The notes below the pieces were generated by a model. The model worked only from the letters and a program-made list of their open reading frames with translations. It ran no database searches and was not told where the DNA came from. This document shows positions 8,669 through 17,290 of a stretch of 64,000 nucleotides of DNA, piece after piece (position 1 is the first letter of the stretch; each line of letters begins with the position of its first letter). Location of the stretch: contig JAPLHB010000152.1 in the NCBI GenBank assembly GCA_026389845.1, positions 1-64,000 of the forward strand, read 5' to 3'. Source of the stretch: Chloroflexota bacterium. GTDB taxonomy: Bacteria; Chloroflexota; Anaerolineae; CG2-30-64-16. The translations under genes and the position numbers were made by a program.

Positions 8669-8681
8669 TAGCTGATGAGTC

Positions 8682-8831
8682 TGTCATGCTGAGCGGGTTA
8701 ACGAGTCAACGTTCGTTGCGGTGAGACGCCAGCGAAGCATCTCGGTGCCGGAGACTCTTCCTAAAGGATGCTACGCAATCGCTAGGGTTAGGTGGTAGCA
8801 AGTGCGCGTCGTCGGCCCGCTCAGAGTGACA
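8682..8831. repeat. Inverted-repeat element, TGTCANNCTGAGCGGG family, copy 2
   Basis: Arms TGTCATGCTGAGCGGG (8682-8697) and CCCGCTCAGAGTGACA (8816-8831), same family as 4630-4791. It fills most of the gap between the GH127 and transporter genes. Confidence 0.65.
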
Positions 8832-8855
8832 ATCGGAGCCATTTAAAGGAGCTAT

Positions 8856-10142
8856 ATGGAATCCATGCAACCTACTTCCTCCCGTATCCCGCGCCTGACG
8901 TGGCTGGCGATCGTCTTGCTCAGCTTCTCGGGCCAATTGGCCTGGGGCGTGGAGAACCAGTACTTCAACACCTTCATGTACGACAACATCGCGCCGAACC
9001 CGCGGGCGATCTCGTGGATGGTAGCGGCGAGCGCGCTCACGGCCACGCTCACCACCATCCTGATGGGTGCGCTCTCCGACCGGACGCGCTCGCGCTGGGG
9101 CAAGCGCCGGCCCTTCATCCTGGTCGGCTATCTGGCCTGGGGCATCTTCACCGCGACGTTTCCGGCCGCGGCCCTGCTGCGCCCGGTCACGCTGGCGATC
9201 GGGATGGCGATCCTGTTCGACTGCGTGATGACCTTCTTTGGCTCCACGGCCAACGACGCGGCGCTGAATGCCTACATCACGGACGTCTCGACCCTGGACA
9301 ATCGCGGCCGCGTGATGGGCGTCGTCCAGATCTTGACGTGGCTGGCCATGCTGATCGTCTACGGCGCGTCGGGGCTGATGATCCAGGCGTGGGGCTACTT
9401 CACCTTCTTCTACGTGATCGGCGGGCTGGTGTTCGTGCTGGGACTGATCGGCGGGCTGGCGGTGCGTGAGCAGCCTGCGGTCGAGCCGCCGGGGCGTTCC
9501 TACTGGGGCCAGATCGCGGACACGTTCCGCGGCCACAACCTGGCTGCCAATCGCGATCTCTTCCTCCTGCTCCTGACGCTGGCGGTCTACGGCATCGCGG
9601 AGCAGGTCTTCTTCCCCTACCTGATCATCTACCTGAACCACTACCTCAAGCTGCCCACTTTACAGGCCTCGCTGCTGATTTTCGTCTGCATCCTGGTGGG
9701 CGGGATCGCGCTGGCCTACCCGTTTGGCCTGCTGGCCGACCGGATCGGCCGCAAGCGGCTGGCGGTGGCCGCGATCTTGCTCAAGATGATCGGCCTCCTC
9801 CTTTTCGCGCAGATGCGGAGCGTGATTCCGCTGGCCGCGACCGGCATCGTCTGGCTGGCCGGGATGTCGGCCTGGGCCATCAGCACCGGCGCGTGGACTA
9901 AAGACCTCTATCCCGAAGATAAGCGCGGCCAGTTTGCCGGCTACTTCATCCTGTTCACCGTGCTCTTCACCATGGTGCCCGGGCCGCTGATCGGCGGCTG
10001 GCTGGCGAGCACGTATGGCATCCCGACCGTGCTGAATGGCCAGGCGGGCTTCATCCCGACGCCGCTGATCTTCCAGGTGGCCGGCGTGGCGACCCTGCTG
10101 GCGGCCATACCGCTGTTTTGGGTCAAGGAACGGCGCAGGTAA
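8856..10142 (+). CDS. MFS transporter, GPH/sugar-cation symporter-like
   Basis: A 428-residue membrane protein with about twelve hydrophobic segments. The loop DRTRSRWGKRRPFI between helices 2 and 3 is typical of glycoside-pentoside-hexuronide/SLC45-type sugar symporters, and FGLLADRIGRKRL is the repeated MFS loop in the second half. An AAAGGAG site precedes the ATG. Lying between two glycosidase genes, it most likely imports the oligosaccharide or glycoside they degrade; substrate unproven. Confidence 0.85.
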   Translation: MESMQPTSSRIPRLTWLAIVLLSFSGQLAWGVENQYFNTFMYDNIAPNPRAISWMVAASALTATLTTILMGALSDRTRSRWGKRRPFILVGYLAWGIFTATFPAAALLRPVTLAIGMAILFDCVMTFFGSTANDAALNAYITDVSTLDNRGRVMGVVQILTWLAMLIVYGASGLMIQAWGYFTFFYVIGGLVFVLGLIGGLAVREQPAVEPPGRSYWGQIADTFRGHNLAANRDLFLLLLTLAVYGIAEQVFFPYLIIYLNHYLKLPTLQASLLIFVCILVGGIALAYPFGLLADRIGRKRLAVAAILLKMIGLLLFAQMRSVIPLAATGIVWLAGMSAWAISTGAWTKDLYPEDKRGQFAGYFILFTVLFTMVPGPLIGGWLASTYGIPTVLNGQAGFIPTPLIFQVAGVATLLAAIPLFWVKERRR

Positions 10143-10249
10143 GGGCGGGTTTCTCTGCATTTACGATGATCTCGCCAGCCGGCATCGTTCGACATCCATG
10201 AGAGAGTCTGCGCCATGCACGCAAACCCGCCCCTACCAGGTGTCACACC

Positions 10250-12112
10250 ATGACCTGGCAACCGGTGCCCGGACACCTCATGACCCGCTGGGCGAAGGAC
10301 GTGACGCCGGAAAACGCCTGGCCGGAGTATCCGCGACCGCAGATGGCGCGGCCCGAGTGGCTCAACCTGAACGGGCTGTGGGATTACGCCATCGTGCCGA
10401 GAGCCGAGCCGGCGCCCGCGCGCTACGACGGCGAGAGCCTGGTGCCGTTCCCTATCGAGTCGGCGCTTTCGGGCGTCAAGCGGCCGCTCCGCCCCGACCA
10501 GCGGCTGTGGTACCGCCGCAACTTCGTCGTACCCGACTGGCGCGGCCGTCGCGTCCTGCTGCATTTCGGTGCGGTGGATTGGGAAGCGGCTGTCTGGGTC
10601 AACGGCCAGCCGGTTGGGGAGCATCGCGGCGGCTACCTGCCGTTCAGCTTCGAGATCACGCCGGCCCTGGCTGACGGCCAGAACGAGCTGATCGTGGCGG
10701 TCTGGGACCCGACCGACGCGTTCTGGCAGCAGCGCGGCAAGCAGGTGCTGAAGCCGCGGTCCATCTGGTACACGGCGATCTCCGGCATCTGGCAGACGGT
10801 CTGGCTGGAGCCAGTGCCGGACACGTACATCGCCGGCTTGCAGGTGACGCCCGACGTGGATGCGAGCGAGGTGCGGGTGCAGGTGCGGCTGGCCGGCGCG
10901 GACACCAGCGCGGGCGTGCGTGTCCAGATCACGGACGCGGGGACGCCGGTTGTCGCGGCCGGCGAGGGGATTCGATCCCATGGACTCGAGGCTTTAGCCG
11001 GTCTCTCGACGGTCATGAGCAGACCGCCTGAAGACTCTAGTCCAGGGCGTGACGTTGAGATTCGAGTTCACATCCCCGAGCCGAAGCTGTGGAGCCCCGA
11101 TTCGCCCCACCTGTACGACCTGATCGTGACGTGCGGGGAAGACCGGGTGGCGAGCTACTTCGGGATGCGGAAGTTCGGGCTGGGCCGCGACGACCAGGGC
11201 CGGCCCCGGCTCTGCCTGAACAACCGGCCGCTCTTCCAGTATGGCCCGCTCGACCAGGGCTACTGGCCGGATGGGCTGTATACGCCGCCGTCGGATGAGG
11301 CCATGCGCTGGGATCTGGAGTTGATCAAGCGCCTGGGCTGCAACATGCTCCGTAAGCACGTTAAGGTCGAGCCGGCGCGCTACTACTATCACTGCGACCG
11401 GCTGGGGCTGATCGTCTGGCAGGACATGATCAGCGGCGGCAAAGAAGTGGGGCCGATCACTTCCTGGTTGGCGATCCGTTTCGGCTCCCGGCGCCGCGAT
11501 GATCGCTGGTTTTGGCGTGCGGGGCGGGGCGACCCGGCCGGCCGCGCGAACTATCGCCGCGAGCTACGTGAACTGGTGGATCACCTGGGTTCTTTCACTT
11601 GCATCGGGATGTGGGTCCCGTTCAACGAAGGCTGGGGGCAATTCGAGGCCCATGCCGCGGCCGCGTGGCTGAAGGAATATGACCCGACGCGGCCGGTGGA
11701 TCACGCCAGCGGGTGGTTCGACCAGGGCGGCGGGGACTGCCGGAGCCTGCACGTCTACTTCAAAGCGTTGCCGCCTGCAGACCCGGCCGGGGAACGCGCT
11801 GTCGTCCTCTCGGAGTTCGGCGGGTACACGATGAAAGTGCCCGGCCATGCCTGGAACCCAGACGTCGAGTTCGGCTATCGCAAGTACGGGGACGCCGCGG
11901 CCCTGACCGATGCCTACGTGGCGCTGCTGGAGCGGGAGCTGCACCCCTGGATCGAGCGGGGTCTCTCGGCCGCAGTCTACACGCAGACGACCGACGTGGA
12001 GATCGAGGCCAACGGGTTCGTCACCTACGACCGCGCGGTCCCCAAGATGGATTGGCAGCGGGTGACGGCGGCGCACCAACGGCTGTGGGCGTGCGCGGAA
12101 GGGTGCGCCTGA
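10250..12112 (+). CDS. Glycoside hydrolase family 2 protein
   Basis: A 620-residue GH2 enzyme. The N-terminal jelly-roll domain (LNLNGLWDYA, GAVDWEAAVWVNG, GGYLPFSFEI) is followed by an immunoglobulin-like domain (LWSPDSPHLYDL) and the TIM barrel. The acid/base is E460 in PFNEGWGQFE and the probable nucleophile is E522 in LSEFGGY. The beta-galactosidase/beta-glucuronidase clan is clear, but the exact sugar is not. No signal peptide is seen, so it likely works in the cytoplasm after uptake by the upstream MFS transporter. Residues around 230-265 look locally expanded relative to minimal family members. Confidence 0.85.
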   Translation: MTWQPVPGHLMTRWAKDVTPENAWPEYPRPQMARPEWLNLNGLWDYAIVPRAEPAPARYDGESLVPFPIESALSGVKRPLRPDQRLWYRRNFVVPDWRGRRVLLHFGAVDWEAAVWVNGQPVGEHRGGYLPFSFEITPALADGQNELIVAVWDPTDAFWQQRGKQVLKPRSIWYTAISGIWQTVWLEPVPDTYIAGLQVTPDVDASEVRVQVRLAGADTSAGVRVQITDAGTPVVAAGEGIRSHGLEALAGLSTVMSRPPEDSSPGRDVEIRVHIPEPKLWSPDSPHLYDLIVTCGEDRVASYFGMRKFGLGRDDQGRPRLCLNNRPLFQYGPLDQGYWPDGLYTPPSDEAMRWDLELIKRLGCNMLRKHVKVEPARYYYHCDRLGLIVWQDMISGGKEVGPITSWLAIRFGSRRRDDRWFWRAGRGDPAGRANYRRELRELVDHLGSFTCIGMWVPFNEGWGQFEAHAAAAWLKEYDPTRPVDHASGWFDQGGGDCRSLHVYFKALPPADPAGERAVVLSEFGGYTMKVPGHAWNPDVEFGYRKYGDAAALTDAYVALLERELHPWIERGLSAAVYTQTTDVEIEANGFVTYDRAVPKMDWQRVTAAHQRLWACAEGCA

Positions 12113-12202
12113 ACACCTCAAGGCGTCCGCCAAATCTCCACCACGTCTCCCCCACCCCTCCATCATTCCTCCACAAGTCTGTGCCATACTGCAGCCAGGT
12201 CA

Positions 12203-12279
12203 GTAGGGGCGCACCCTTGCGGTCGCCCTGGCGGGCAGACGCAAGGCCGTGCCCCTACCCCAGATAATTGAGACGATAC
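12203..12279. repeat. Hairpin repeat related to the MITE at 8578
   Basis: Shares the GTAGGGGCGCACCCTTGCGG core and GCCCCTAC arm with 8592-8647, and the right terminal repeat as ATTGAGACGATAC. The left terminal arm is eroded and no target duplication is visible. Confidence 0.65.
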
Positions 12280-12303
12280 GCGCAGATCAAACAGGAGGCA
12301 CAG

Positions 12304-12780
12304 ATGTTTCACAGACGGTTTCTTGGAGGGGCGCTCGCGGTGGTGCTCGTGATCGCCCTGCTGGTCGGTGGCGCTGCGGCGATCCAGCGCAGCGCATGGT
12401 CACAGGGTTACATGATGGGCCGGCTGTCGGGCGCCGAGGGGGGCGCGACCACGCCCCTCGCGCCCTATGGCTATCCTGGCATGGCCTTCGGACCGCAGCA
12501 CTTCGGGGGCGAGCTGGGGGTGATCGTCACCCTTGGGCTGCTCTTCCTGGCCTTCCTGGCCGTGGGTCGGTTTTTCAGCTTCCGCGCCTGGGCCATGCAC
12601 GGTGGGCCGGGAGGCATGTCCGGTGGGCCGTGGCGACACACGGACGGCGCGCCAGGGAATCCGCACGCCAGGCATTGGCAGCATAGGCCGTGGTGCCAGG
12701 GGTGGGATCGGCCGTCTGAAGCGGCACCTGCCCAGCCCGAACCGAATGCCGGCGCGGATAGCGCCGCAGCGCCGCAGTAG
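12304..12780 (+). CDS. Small Gly/His/Pro-rich membrane protein
   Basis: A 158-residue protein with an N-terminal hydrophobic segment (about residues 8-27, signal anchor or signal peptide) and a second helix around residues 77-97. A soluble tail rich in Gly, His, Trp and Pro includes HARHWQHRPW. The His/Met-rich tail might bind metal. AGGAGG precedes the ATG. It lies 134 bp before a response regulator/sensor kinase pair, so it may be their target or an accessory sensor of envelope or metal stress. No family recognised. Confidence 0.6.
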   Translation: MFHRRFLGGALAVVLVIALLVGGAAAIQRSAWSQGYMMGRLSGAEGGATTPLAPYGYPGMAFGPQHFGGELGVIVTLGLLFLAFLAVGRFFSFRAWAMHGGPGGMSGGPWRHTDGAPGNPHARHWQHRPWCQGWDRPSEAAPAQPEPNAGADSAAAPQ

Positions 12781-12789
12781 GACGTGCTG

Positions 12790-12821
12790 GACCGGCGGAG
12801 GCGATCAGCCCTCCGCCGGTC
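12790..12821 (+). terminator. Strong inverted repeat, possible terminator
   Basis: A 12-bp perfect stem, GACCGGCGGAGG paired with CCTCCGCCGGTC, with an 8-base loop just after the membrane protein gene. The downstream T-richness is poor, so intrinsic termination is uncertain. Confidence 0.5.
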
Positions 12822-12914
12822 GCTTGCGCTTTCGGCGGCTTTGTGATACAAAGCCGCTGGCCCTCTCATAGAATGCCCGTCTGTTGGGGCGCGGGGACGA
12901 CGGCGGAGCGACTC

Positions 12915-13598
12915 ATGAACGAAACGATCCTGGTGATTGACGACGAACCGAAAATCGTCAAGCTGGCGCGGGACTACCTGGTGAAAGGTGGGTTCCGCGT
13001 CGTCGCGGCGGCGGATGGGCCGACCGCGCTGGCTCAGGCGCGGCACGAGCGGCCCGATTTGATCGTGCTCGACCTGAACCTGCCCGGTCTGGACGGCCTG
13101 GACGTCTGCCGGGCGCTGCGCCGCGAGTCGGACGTGCCGATCATCATGCTCACTGCGCGGGCCGAAGAGGCCGACCGGCTCATCGGTTTGGAGTTGGGCG
13201 CCGACGACTACATCACCAAGCCGTTTTCGCCCCGTGAATTGGTGGCGCGCGTCCGGGCGGTGTTGCGCCGCGTGCGCGGCGGCGTGCAGCCGCCGGCAGT
13301 GGTGCGGGCCGGCGACCTGGAGATTGATCTGCACGCACATCGCGTCACCCGCGGCGGTGGGACCGTCGCGTTGACCCGCATCGAGTTCAAGCTCCTCGCC
13401 ACGCTGGCCCAAAACCCCGGCCAGGCTTTCACCCGTGACCAGTTGGTGGCGCATCTGCACGGCGTCACCTACGAGGGGTTTGACCGCAGCGTGGATTCCC
13501 ACATCAAAAACCTGCGCCGCAAGCTGGAACCCGACCCGATCGAGCCGCGCTATATCCAGACGGTCTACGGCATCGGCTATCGGTTCACCGAGGTGTGA
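12915..13598 (+). CDS. OmpR/PhoB-family response regulator
   Basis: A 227-residue two-component regulator. The receiver domain has the acidic pair DDEP, phospho-acceptor D53 in VLDLNLPG, a Thr in MLTARAE and Lys in DDYITKPF. The C-terminal winged helix has LTRIEFKLL and VDSHIKNLRRKLE...YGIGYRF, the usual DNA-recognition end. The ATG at 12915 has GGAG upstream. Its stop overlaps the kinase start, indicating translational coupling. Targets are unknown; the membrane protein upstream is a candidate. Confidence 0.95.
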   Translation: MNETILVIDDEPKIVKLARDYLVKGGFRVVAAADGPTALAQARHERPDLIVLDLNLPGLDGLDVCRALRRESDVPIIMLTARAEEADRLIGLELGADDYITKPFSPRELVARVRAVLRRVRGGVQPPAVVRAGDLEIDLHAHRVTRGGGTVALTRIEFKLLATLAQNPGQAFTRDQLVAHLHGVTYEGFDRSVDSHIKNLRRKLEPDPIEPRYIQTVYGIGYRFTEV

Positions 13599-14845
13599 CT
13601 GTGTCGTCCAAACACGCCTGGAGGCCGCCGGAGCGCTGGTCACGCCCGCCCTGGGGGCCGGGGCGACATCTGCACGACGCCCCTGAGTGGTTCCACGCGG
13701 GCCTACCGTGGGAACAGCGCCGCGGGCGTCTCTTCCTGCGTTTCGCCATCACCTTCGGGTTCATCAGCTTGCTGGTGCTGGGCGGGATGGCCGCGCTGGC
13801 CTTCTTGTTCACGCGGCTGTTTGGCGGCGAGGGCCACCTCGCGGGCCTGGTATGGGTCGGCGGCTGTGGGCTGGCGATGGCGCTGCCGTTGCTGGCCGTG
13901 GGGCTGGCGGTGCGGGCCTTCCGCAACATCGCCACGCCCATCGCCGAGGTCATGGCTGCGGCCGACGCGGTGGCGGGCGGCGACTTGACAGTCCGCGTGC
14001 CGGAACGCGGCCCCCGCGACTTCCGGCGGTTAGCGGCCTCCTTCAACCGCATGACCGAAGAACTTCAGCGCGCGGACCAGCAACGCCGCAACCTCACTGC
14101 CGACGTAGCCCACGAATTGCGCACACCCCTGCATATCATCCAGGGCAACCTGGAGGGACTGCTCGACGGCGTGTACGAGCCGACCGCGGAGCACATCGGC
14201 GCCACCCTGGCTGAGACCACGGCCCTGGCGCGGCTGGTGGAGGACCTGCGCACGCTGTCGCTGGCGGAAGCGGGCAAGCTGCCCCTGGTTTGGGAGCCGG
14301 TGGACGTAGGGGAGCTGCTGGCCGACGCCGCCACCAGCTTCAGCGGCCAGGCCGAGGCGGCCGGCATTGCACTGCACATCGAAGAACCGCGTGATGGGGC
14401 AGGGCAGACACCGGGCGAATCCCCGCTCTCCCCTGGCGTGGTTCCTGATGCTGGCATGATCATCACCGCCGACGCGGGACGGCTCGATCAGGTGCTCGGC
14501 AACCTGATCGGCAATGCGCTGCGACACACCCCGCCGGGCGGCGCCATCACGCTGCGTGCCGCGCCGGTGGTTGCCCCGGCAGGGGACCGCGGCATCCGGA
14601 TCATCGTCAGCGACACCGGCGAGGGGATCGCCGCGGAGGACCTGCCGTACATCTTCGATCGCTTCTGGCGCGGCGACCGGACGCGTTCGCGCGCCAGCGG
14701 CGCGGGCAGCGGCCTGGGTTTAGCCATCGCACGACAGTTGGTGCATGCCCACGGTGGCCGGATCAGCGTCGCCAGCGCCCCCGGCCAGGGCGCCACATTC
14801 ACCATTGAGCTGCCAGCAGAGCGGGCCGACACCCCCATGGCCTAG
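13595..14845 (+). CDS. Sensor histidine kinase with HAMP domain
   Basis: A 416-residue kinase starting at GTG 13595, overlapping the regulator stop as GTGA. Two membrane helices (about residues 48-72 and 84-108) with almost no external loop suggest sensing in or near the membrane. HAMP follows, then the H-box with H173 in ADVAHELRTPL, the N-box NLIGNALRHTP, and G-boxes DTGEGIA and GSGLGLAIA. Partner of the response regulator. The signal is unknown; the short extracytoplasmic part resembles intramembrane-sensing kinases. Confidence 0.93.
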   Translation: MTVSSKHAWRPPERWSRPPWGPGRHLHDAPEWFHAGLPWEQRRGRLFLRFAITFGFISLLVLGGMAALAFLFTRLFGGEGHLAGLVWVGGCGLAMALPLLAVGLAVRAFRNIATPIAEVMAAADAVAGGDLTVRVPERGPRDFRRLAASFNRMTEELQRADQQRRNLTADVAHELRTPLHIIQGNLEGLLDGVYEPTAEHIGATLAETTALARLVEDLRTLSLAEAGKLPLVWEPVDVGELLADAATSFSGQAEAAGIALHIEEPRDGAGQTPGESPLSPGVVPDAGMIITADAGRLDQVLGNLIGNALRHTPPGGAITLRAAPVVAPAGDRGIRIIVSDTGEGIAAEDLPYIFDRFWRGDRTRSRASGAGSGLGLAIARQLVHAHGGRISVASAPGQGATFTIELPAERADTPMA

Positions 14846-14937
14846 CGTCAAGCCCTGCGCGCTGAATTCCCCGCATGGTAACTCCGCCGTTTTTGCTCCC
14901 TTTCCCGATCTGGATGCTGCGTTCGCCGGTGGTGGCC

Positions 14938-15077
14938 TACCGCAGGGGCGGATCACGGATGCCATGGTCAGTTTGCGGGCGCGCTGGATGGGTTCGGCGT
15001 CGCCAAGCGGCAACTGCTCTGGGCGTTGGGTGGGTTGCAGTATGAGCGCATTGAACACATCCGAAGGATAAGGCTCA
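14938..15077 (+). pseudogene. Possible C-terminal remnant of a DnaE-type polymerase
   Basis: A short open stretch reads ALDGFGVAKRQLLWALGG followed by a short basic tail ending near 15077. This recalls the RRQ-LLW-L motif near the C-terminus of error-prone DnaE polymerases. There is no start codon or other part of such a gene nearby. Resemblance only. Confidence 0.25.
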
Positions 15078-15641
15078 GCCCCCGATGATCTCGCGCGCCA
15101 TGCGCCGGGCCGTTTCGGCGCCGCGCTCGCCCAGCTCCGCCGGCGTGGTGCAGTTGGCGACGACGTATTTGCCGACCACGACGCCGCGCACGTACGCGAT
15201 CTCGCGGTCGAACATCACCTGGATGAGGTCGGCGTTGTCCTCCGCATCGCCGCCGCAGGTGACCAGCAACGCGGCACGCTTGCCGGTCATGAGCGCCGCG
15301 GCGACTTCACCATCCTGCCACTTGACCAGGCAGTAATGGCGATCCAGCAGGGCCTTGAGCTGCGCGGGGAAGGCCCAGCAGTACACGGGACAGGCGTAGA
15401 CCACGACGTCGGCCGCCAGGATGCGCGTCAACAGGCGCACGGCATCGTCCTTCTGAAGACAGCCAGGCTCAGCCAGCTTATCCTGGCAGACGTCACAGCC
15501 GCGGCAGCCCTCGACGTGATAGTCCACCATATTGATGCGTTCGACCTGATGTTCCGGGACGATCAGCGCCTCGAAGGCCTGCAGCACAGCGGCCGTGTTA
15601 CCCCGCTTGCGCGGGCTACCCAAGATGGTGACGATCTTCAT
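15075..15641 (-). CDS. Flavodoxin-like NAD(P)H-dependent oxidoreductase
   Basis: A 188-residue protein with the flavodoxin/FMN_red fold. ILGSPRKRGNTAAVL is the FMN phosphate loop. CRGCDVCQDK...PGCLQKDD is a cysteine pair region typical of iron-sulfur-flavoprotein-like members, and CPVYCWAFPAQLKALLDR contacts the flavin. It is likely a cytoplasmic quinone or multimeric-flavodoxin reductase. Transcribed leftward, convergent with the kinase operon. The upstream small ORF ends 11 bp before it. Confidence 0.85.
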   Translation of the reverse strand: MKIVTILGSPRKRGNTAAVLQAFEALIVPEHQVERINMVDYHVEGCRGCDVCQDKLAEPGCLQKDDAVRLLTRILAADVVVYACPVYCWAFPAQLKALLDRHYCLVKWQDGEVAAALMTGKRAALLVTCGGDAEDNADLIQVMFDREIAYVRGVVVGKYVVANCTTPAELGERGAETARRMAREIIGG

Positions 15642-15652
15642 GGGCCTCCTGG

Positions 15653-15790
15653 TTAGAATTGGCCATCGGCCGCTCGCACGCTGCCGGACACGCTCGCCGC
15701 GACCTGTCCACCCACCAGCGCAGGCCGACCGATGAGCGCCGCCGCTGCGAGCAGGCCACAGAAGAAGGCGCAGGTGCCGATCTGTCTCAT
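15653..15790 (-). CDS. Truncated secreted protein: signal peptide only (45 aa)
   Basis: A 45-codon frame with AGGAG five bases before its ATG at 15790. It begins with a classic signal-peptide hydrophobic core (GTCAFFCGLLAAAALIG), then ASVSGSVRAADGQ, which looks like the first strand of a carboxypeptidase-regulatory-like (CarboxypepD_reg) domain, and stops. It is most simply the remains of a larger exported protein, or else a real small secreted peptide. Confidence 0.4.
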   Translation of the reverse strand: MRQIGTCAFFCGLLAAAALIGRPALVGGQVAASVSGSVRAADGQF

Positions 15791-15886
15791 GTCAGGCTCC
15801 TATGCTCGCGGTCTCCGACAGAGCCACCTTAAGAGATTTCGGCATCGAGCAGGTGGGGAGTCAAGGACGATTTGCTCTGTCCTGTT

Positions 15887-16927
15887 CTACAAGCGGATCA
15901 GGGCCTCGAGCCACGGCACCGCCTCGTGCTTCCTCCGCCAGAAAAGGTCCTCCCAGAAGTAATGGACGGCCAGCATCTGGTAGGGCGCGAACTGCGTGTC
16001 GAAGTAGGCCAGCAGATCGGCGACCGGCGCCGGATCATCGGGGCCGCGGTCGAAGAAGAGCTTCGAGTAGATCTTCTGCTCCCAGGGTGAGATGTGGGTC
16101 ATGGCATCGTAGTGGTGGAACACATCGGCCAGGATGTACTCGACCGAGGCCGGGCCGACGCCGTAGAGCGAAAGCAACGCTTCCCGCTGCTCTTCGCGGG
16201 AGCGGTTACGCAGGACCCTCTCGTCCACCTGTCCGCTCACAAAGGCCTCCGTTACCCGCACGATGGACTTGGCCCGGTAGCCGACTTTCAAGCCGCGCAG
16301 CTCTTCTTCGCTGGCGCCGAGGATGTCCCCCGGCGCCCAAGAGACGTAGAGCTCCTTGCCGTCATACGACACCGGGGTGCCGAAGCGTTCGTCCAACGCC
16401 CGCATCATCTGCACCGAGCGGCGAACGGTGGCGTTCTGCAGGACGATGGCGATCATCAGGTATTCGTAGAGGGAGCTGTAATTCAGCGGCCTCATACCGC
16501 GCCAGCGGGCGAGCACCGGGCCCAACTGCGGGTAGGTCGCGAAGCGGCGGTTGAAGTCGGTCAGGTCGAGGGAGAAGCTGTAGCGGTAGCCGATCTCGCC
16601 CAGCAGCCCATCCAGGAAACCCTGACTGAACAGCTCCGCCGACCAAATTGACAGGCGCACCCGCGGCGCGTCCACGCTGCCCGCATCCTCGAACTTAAGC
16701 CCCAGGGGTAGCCCCTGCCAGCGCATGGTTTGCCAGCGCGCGCCCGGCTCCCAGGCGTTGTCGGCCGAGGGAAAGTGGTCGGGCTTATGCAAGGTGGCGT
16801 CGAAGTTGAACGGCGCCGACGGGATGATCTCGCCGGCATCGAGTCGGAAGCTGTGTTCGGCCGCCAGCGATTCGAGCGGCCGGTGCGCCGCGCCGCCGTC
16901 ATCCTGCGCAAAGGTGAGGGAAGTCAT
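15887..16927 (-). CDS. HhH-GPD superfamily DNA glycosylase
   Basis: A 346-residue base-excision repair glycosylase of the AlkA/OGG1 fold. The N-terminal beta domain (about residues 1-130) precedes the helical HhH domain, with LNYSSLYEYLMIAIVLQNATV and the hairpin LYGVGPASVEYIL. The Lys of bifunctional OGG1-like enzymes is replaced (GPAS), suggesting a monofunctional enzyme. In my hand alignment the catalytic Asp position falls in HISPWE as Ile, so activity needs checking. The start at 16927 is chosen because longer versions would translate the upstream heptamer repeat. Substrate range unknown. Confidence 0.75.
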   Translation of the reverse strand: MTSLTFAQDDGGAAHRPLESLAAEHSFRLDAGEIIPSAPFNFDATLHKPDHFPSADNAWEPGARWQTMRWQGLPLGLKFEDAGSVDAPRVRLSIWSAELFSQGFLDGLLGEIGYRYSFSLDLTDFNRRFATYPQLGPVLARWRGMRPLNYSSLYEYLMIAIVLQNATVRRSVQMMRALDERFGTPVSYDGKELYVSWAPGDILGASEEELRGLKVGYRAKSIVRVTEAFVSGQVDERVLRNRSREEQREALLSLYGVGPASVEYILADVFHHYDAMTHISPWEQKIYSKLFFDRGPDDPAPVADLLAYFDTQFAPYQMLAVHYFWEDLFWRRKHEAVPWLEALIRL

Positions 16928-16950
16928 GGCTGAATCCTGGATGAATGTTC

Positions 16951-17006
16951 TGCGTGTTGCGTGTTGCGTGTTGCGTGTTGCGTGTTGCGTGTTGCGTGTT
17001 GCGTGT
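16951..17006. repeat. Tandem heptamer repeat (GCGTGTT, eight units)
   Basis: Eight head-to-tail copies of a 7-bp unit just upstream of the glycosylase gene. The longest run of the heptamer class seen across the window. Confidence 0.9.
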
Positions 17007-17204
17007 ACGGTTGAGGAGATTGTAGCACGCTTGGGGCGGGATGACAATGCAGACGGGCGGGGCTTCAGCGGACGGCCTTCTGCAAGCCGGATCGTGGCGG
17101 CCGCGCAGGGCGTCGCACACACTTCGACGCGGCTCATTGCAGGCCTGATCGAGCAATTTCGGGGGTAGTGATGGCAGCCGCGGCATCTCCAGCGCGTTAA
17201 AGGC

Positions 17205-17233
17205 TTGACAGTCGCAAGCCCTGGTTGTATACT
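17205..17233 (+). promoter_or_regulatory. Consensus sigma70 promoter
   Basis: TTGACA (17205-17210), a 17-base spacer, then TATACT (17228-17233). Transcription would start near 17240 and run into the hairpin array and the C_GCAxxG gene at 17566, giving a leader of about 325 bases. One of the best promoter matches in the window. Confidence 0.8.
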
Positions 17234-17290
17234 GGATTTGTCAGTACGAGTGGCTGATAGGCTGTTGTTTGATCGCTGCTGTTTGGCGTT

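Noticed and set aside
16928..17137. N-terminal extension of the DNA glycosylase with repeated HATRNTQ
   Set aside because: Translation of the heptamer tandem repeat.
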